7,190 bases of DNA from Nostoc sp. GT001 (lineage in GTDB: Bacteria; Cyanobacteriota; Cyanobacteriia; Cyanobacteriales; Nostocaceae): the NCBI RefSeq assembly GCF_030382115.1, contig NZ_JAUDRJ010000004.1, positions 1 through 7,190 on the forward strand. Direction: 5' to 3'. The notes under the pieces were generated by a model. It worked only from the letters and a program-made list of their open reading frames with translations, was not told the origin of the DNA and made no database searches. Each line of letters opens with the position of its first letter. Positions within the stretch are counted from its first letter, which is position 1. Of the stretch, positions 5,330 to 7,190 are shown in pieces. Position numbers and translations under genes: made by a program.

Positions 5330-6040
5330 ATGAGCGATTTAGCAACTGCGATTACCACAGGGATTACCGCATTCACTGCTACCAACATCGATGATATTGT
5401 CATTCTGACGTTACTTTTTTCGCAAATAAGTAAAACGTTCCGCAATCGTCACATCCTTGCTGGTCAGTATCTCGGCTTTGCGGCATTGATCTTTGCTAGC
5501 CTTCCCGGTTTCTTTGGTGGACTGTTTATACCAGAGGACTGGATTAGACTACTTGGTTTAATGCCAATAATCATTGGTATGAGCAGTTTACTAAAACGCG
5601 AAGAGGATTCACCAGAGGAAGCTGAAGAAGAAACCGAGCCGTCTTGTCCCTCTATCGTTAAGAGTTTTCTCTCTGGGCAAACTTGCAATGTCGCTGCGAT
5701 CGCCTTTGCTAATGGCAGTGATAATATCAGCGTCTATGTGCCCCTGTTTGCCAACTCAGAATTAGACAGTCTGCTGGTGATTATAAGTGTATTCTTTACC
5801 CTAGTAGGTGTATGGTGTTATACCGCTTACAAGTTAACCTACTTGCCTGCGATCGCAACCTTTTTAACTGAAAATGGTAATACTTTTGTCCCTTGTATAT
5901 TGATTGGTTTGGGTGTATTTATTGTTACAGAAAATGTCATTTGGACTCTTCTATCTGTAGTTTCTAGTTATATATTCTCATTAATTTTAGGTTTCAATAC
6001 TCAGCCATCGAGTGAAGAACAAGAAAAATTAATTGTCTAA
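5330..6040 (+). CDS. CadD-family (cadmium resistance type) membrane transporter
   Basis: A 236-residue integral membrane protein of the Cad/CadD family, distantly related to LysE-type exporters. About six membrane segments are visible: roughly residues 5-31, 43-65, 72-88, 116-138, 146-170 and 185-220. Two related signatures, TNIDDIVILTLLF (18-30) and NGSDNISVYVPLF (128-140), sit at equivalent places in the two halves, showing the internal duplication typical of the family; their Asp/Asn residues are the likely functional core. An acidic loop (91-104) separates the halves. Four cysteines are present (106, 119, 163, 189). Characterised relatives export or sequester cadmium in Gram-positive bacteria; the substrate here is unproven. 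AAGGA at 5316-5320, 9 bases before the ATG, supports the start. The gene is divergent from a LysR-type regulator and followed by a secreted-protein gene 79 bp downstream, probably on the same transcript. Confidence 0.85.
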   Translation: MSDLATAITTGITAFTATNIDDIVILTLLFSQISKTFRNRHILAGQYLGFAALIFASLPGFFGGLFIPEDWIRLLGLMPIIIGMSSLLKREEDSPEEAEEETEPSCPSIVKSFLSGQTCNVAAIAFANGSDNISVYVPLFANSELDSLLVIISVFFTLVGVWCYTAYKLTYLPAIATFLTENGNTFVPCILIGLGVFIVTENVIWTLLSVVSSYIFSLILGFNTQPSSEEQEKLIV

Positions 6041-6119
6041 AATGAAGTGCATGATGAATTTTGTCACCAAAATCAATTCCCAACTGCAAAATATCTTACT
6101 TATCAACAGGAATCAAAAC

Positions 6120-6782
6120 ATGAAAATCTGGAAATCTCTGCTAATTGTCTTAATGATTGTCGCTAATTTCGCTTTTGCTCAACCTTCTTTTGCTGATAGA
6201 CCAAAATTTAGCAAAAACCCTGACTATATCGAAGTCATTAAAGCTCTTAACGAACTCTCTCAGACCAAAGATACCCAAACTCAAGTTGAAAGTCTTACAC
6301 CAGAAGAAATTAAAAAGAGAACCGAGGAATTAACACTGCAAAAATATGCTTTAGAGACGGGAATTAACTGGGGTCAATGTAATAACCAAACAGGTAATAC
6401 CATAGCAGTTTACGGCAAAAGACCAAATGATGAAGACAATGAAGATGCCGTATACGAAAATGGTTTGTATTTTCTCGCTAATGGTCAGTCTACTAAAAAG
6501 AACTGGGATTGTGATGGCATCTATCTAGCGAATGATGCCAAAGTAGAAAATTTTACTTCTAGCCCTAATGGGCAAGGTCAAGAATTGACAGGCCCGGTTG
6601 CTCTCAAGATACTTGATGGAACTCAGTTGGTGATTAAGAAGAATCCAGATACTGCTGCGATTGAATTGAATGTTCCGACTGTGAAAGTTCTTAACAGCAA
6701 AGAGGCTAACTGGTTTATCCCAGATATATCACAGGCTCTCATAGATACACGAGTTCCTAATGCGCCTAGCAATCAGTCTTGA
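6120..6782 (+). CDS. Secreted/periplasmic protein of unknown function
   Basis: A 220-residue protein not recognised as a known family. A clear Sec signal peptide, MKIWKSLLIVLMIVANFAFA, is followed by probable cleavage after residue 20 (AFA/QP) or 25 (SFA/DR). The mature part has a charged helical region (about 33-78) and then a beta-rich segment containing two cysteines, WGQC (87) and NWDCDG (131), that could form a disulfide; a run of acidic residues (103-109) and the signal peptide point to life outside the cytoplasm. The start at 6120 was chosen because AGGA lies 8 bases upstream and the signal peptide begins there; a longer in-frame ORF opening at TTG 6033 would bury the signal peptide under 29 extra residues. 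It follows the CadD-like gene on the same strand and is closed by a terminator, so co-expression and a related envelope role are inferred. Confidence 0.85.
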   Translation: MKIWKSLLIVLMIVANFAFAQPSFADRPKFSKNPDYIEVIKALNELSQTKDTQTQVESLTPEEIKKRTEELTLQKYALETGINWGQCNNQTGNTIAVYGKRPNDEDNEDAVYENGLYFLANGQSTKKNWDCDGIYLANDAKVENFTSSPNGQGQELTGPVALKILDGTQLVIKKNPDTAAIELNVPTVKVLNSKEANWFIPDISQALIDTRVPNAPSNQS

Positions 6783-6834
6783 AATAGAAGTCCATAGTCT
6801 ATTTTTGAATGAGTTTTCTAAATTTAAATAGGGT

Positions 6835-6904
6835 AACAGCCAAAATCAGAGGATAAACAGGATAAGCACTGATGAAAAACCTCTCCGATCTTGGCTGTTT
6901 TTTT
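6835..6904 (+). terminator. Intrinsic terminator after the transporter/secreted-protein unit
   Basis: AACAGCCAAAATCAGAGG (6835-6852) pairs with CCTCTCCGATCTTGGCTGTT (6880-6899), allowing G-U pairs and a small bulge, and seven T residues (6898-6904) follow directly. The 27-nt loop is longer than usual. It sits 52 bp after the last stop codon, and no gene on the opposite strand would need it. Confidence 0.75.
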
Positions 6905-6941
6905 AACGACACCTTATTACTTACACTTGCTCTATATCATC

Positions 6942-6960
6942 AATTACGAATTACGAATTA
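6942..6960. repeat. Heptamer repeat AATTACG x2.7
   Basis: AATTACG occurs at 6942-6948 and 6949-6955, followed by AATTA (6956-6960). It is another 7-nt-period repeat of the STRR kind. The gap from 6783 to 7020 holds only the terminator and this repeat; no gene was seen. Confidence 0.6.
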
Positions 6961-7020
6961 TTCTGTCAGGCTTGTTTTATTTACATATCTGCATTAAAAT
7001 AAATTTTGAATTTGAAAAAA

Positions 7021-7190
7021 ATGTACAATCACAACAAGTATATTTCAGTAGCGCAACTATTGCGCTGGGTGCAAGTAATCTGGAAAGAGATTTCCTACTA
7101 CCTCCGCATTTTTTTGATCAGAGCCGCTTTGGGGATAAGGGTATTATTGATGCAGTTAAAATTGAAACCTACAGAAGAAGATAAAGATAA
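7021..7190 (+). CDS. Partial ORF running off the right edge, unknown function
   Basis: ATG 7021 opens a frame that stays open to the last base (56 full codons), after an in-frame TAA at 7000-7002. The peptide begins MYNHNKYISVAQLLRWVQ, then has a hydrophobic and basic amphipathic stretch (about residues 13-48, including YYLRIFLIRAALGIRVLLMQ) and an acidic tail (TEEDKD). The family was not recognised. No clear Shine-Dalgarno precedes it (AATTTGAAAAAA), and TTG codons at 7006 and 7012 are alternative starts. Its protein-like composition beats the overlapping frame on the same strand that ends at 7184, but a gene start is not certain. Confidence 0.45.
   Translation, partial: MYNHNKYISVAQLLRWVQVIWKEISYYLRIFLIRAALGIRVLLMQLKLKPTEEDKD

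Noticed and set aside
5215..5445. 76-residue minus-strand ORF over the transporter start
   Set aside because: It is antisense to the well-supported CadD-like N terminus and spans the control region; no motif is visible.
6033..6119. Extended N terminus of the secreted protein from TTG 6033
   Set aside because: It overlaps the end of the transporter gene, lacks a good ribosome site and would place 29 residues before a textbook signal peptide.
6891..7184. 97-residue plus-strand ORF after the terminator
   Set aside because: It starts inside the terminator stem, crosses the heptamer repeat, and its C-terminal part competes with a more protein-like open frame from 7021.

Overview
The window looks like filamentous, heterocyst-type cyanobacterial DNA (Nostoc/Anabaena/Calothrix-like). 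The evidence is six copies of the HIP1 octamer GCGATCGC, several unrelated tandem heptanucleotide arrays of the STRR kind, small dispersed hairpin repeats, and gene families common in that group (AAA-like/WD40 fusions, pentapeptide repeats, a CadD-like transporter). No tRNA, rRNA, CRISPR array, transposase or phage gene was recognised.

Layout, left to right. Positions 1-2107, minus strand: a large AAA-like NTPase with coiled coil, membrane helix and the start of a WD40 propeller. Its reading frame breaks at 56-58, and WD40-like sequence continues to the window edge in shifting frames. The gene also carries an in-frame block of about 220 bp of repeat DNA. Positions 2108-2394 lie between divergent genes and hold three small hairpins and a short heptamer repeat. 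Positions 2395-2976, plus: a membrane-anchored or exported beta-rich protein of unknown function. Positions 3121-3802, plus: a two-gene unit with an 11-bp overlap, made of a small conserved protein of unknown function and a short pentapeptide-repeat protein. Positions 3803-4081 hold no gene but contain an 11-copy heptamer array inside a perfect 17-bp inverted repeat. Positions 4082-5137, minus: a LysR-type regulator that also carries an in-frame block of repeat DNA (about 90 bp). Positions 5138-5329: a divergent control region whose inverted repeat contains an outward-facing TTGACA in each arm. Positions 5330-6782, plus: a CadD-family membrane transporter followed 79 bp later by a secreted protein of unknown function, with a hairpin-plus-T-tract terminator at 6835-6904. 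Positions 7021-7190, plus: the start of an ORF that runs off the window.

How it fits together: the LysR gene and the transporter diverge from a shared control region, so the regulator may control the transporter and the exported protein behind it. The overlapping pair at 3121-3802 is probably translationally coupled.

The strongest unusual theme is repeat expansion inside genes. Two unrelated proteins each carry in-frame small-repeat insertions, and at least six short heptamer arrays of different sequence sit in 7.2 kb. No clear new multi-gene system is visible. Family assignments come from reading the protein sequences, with no database search.
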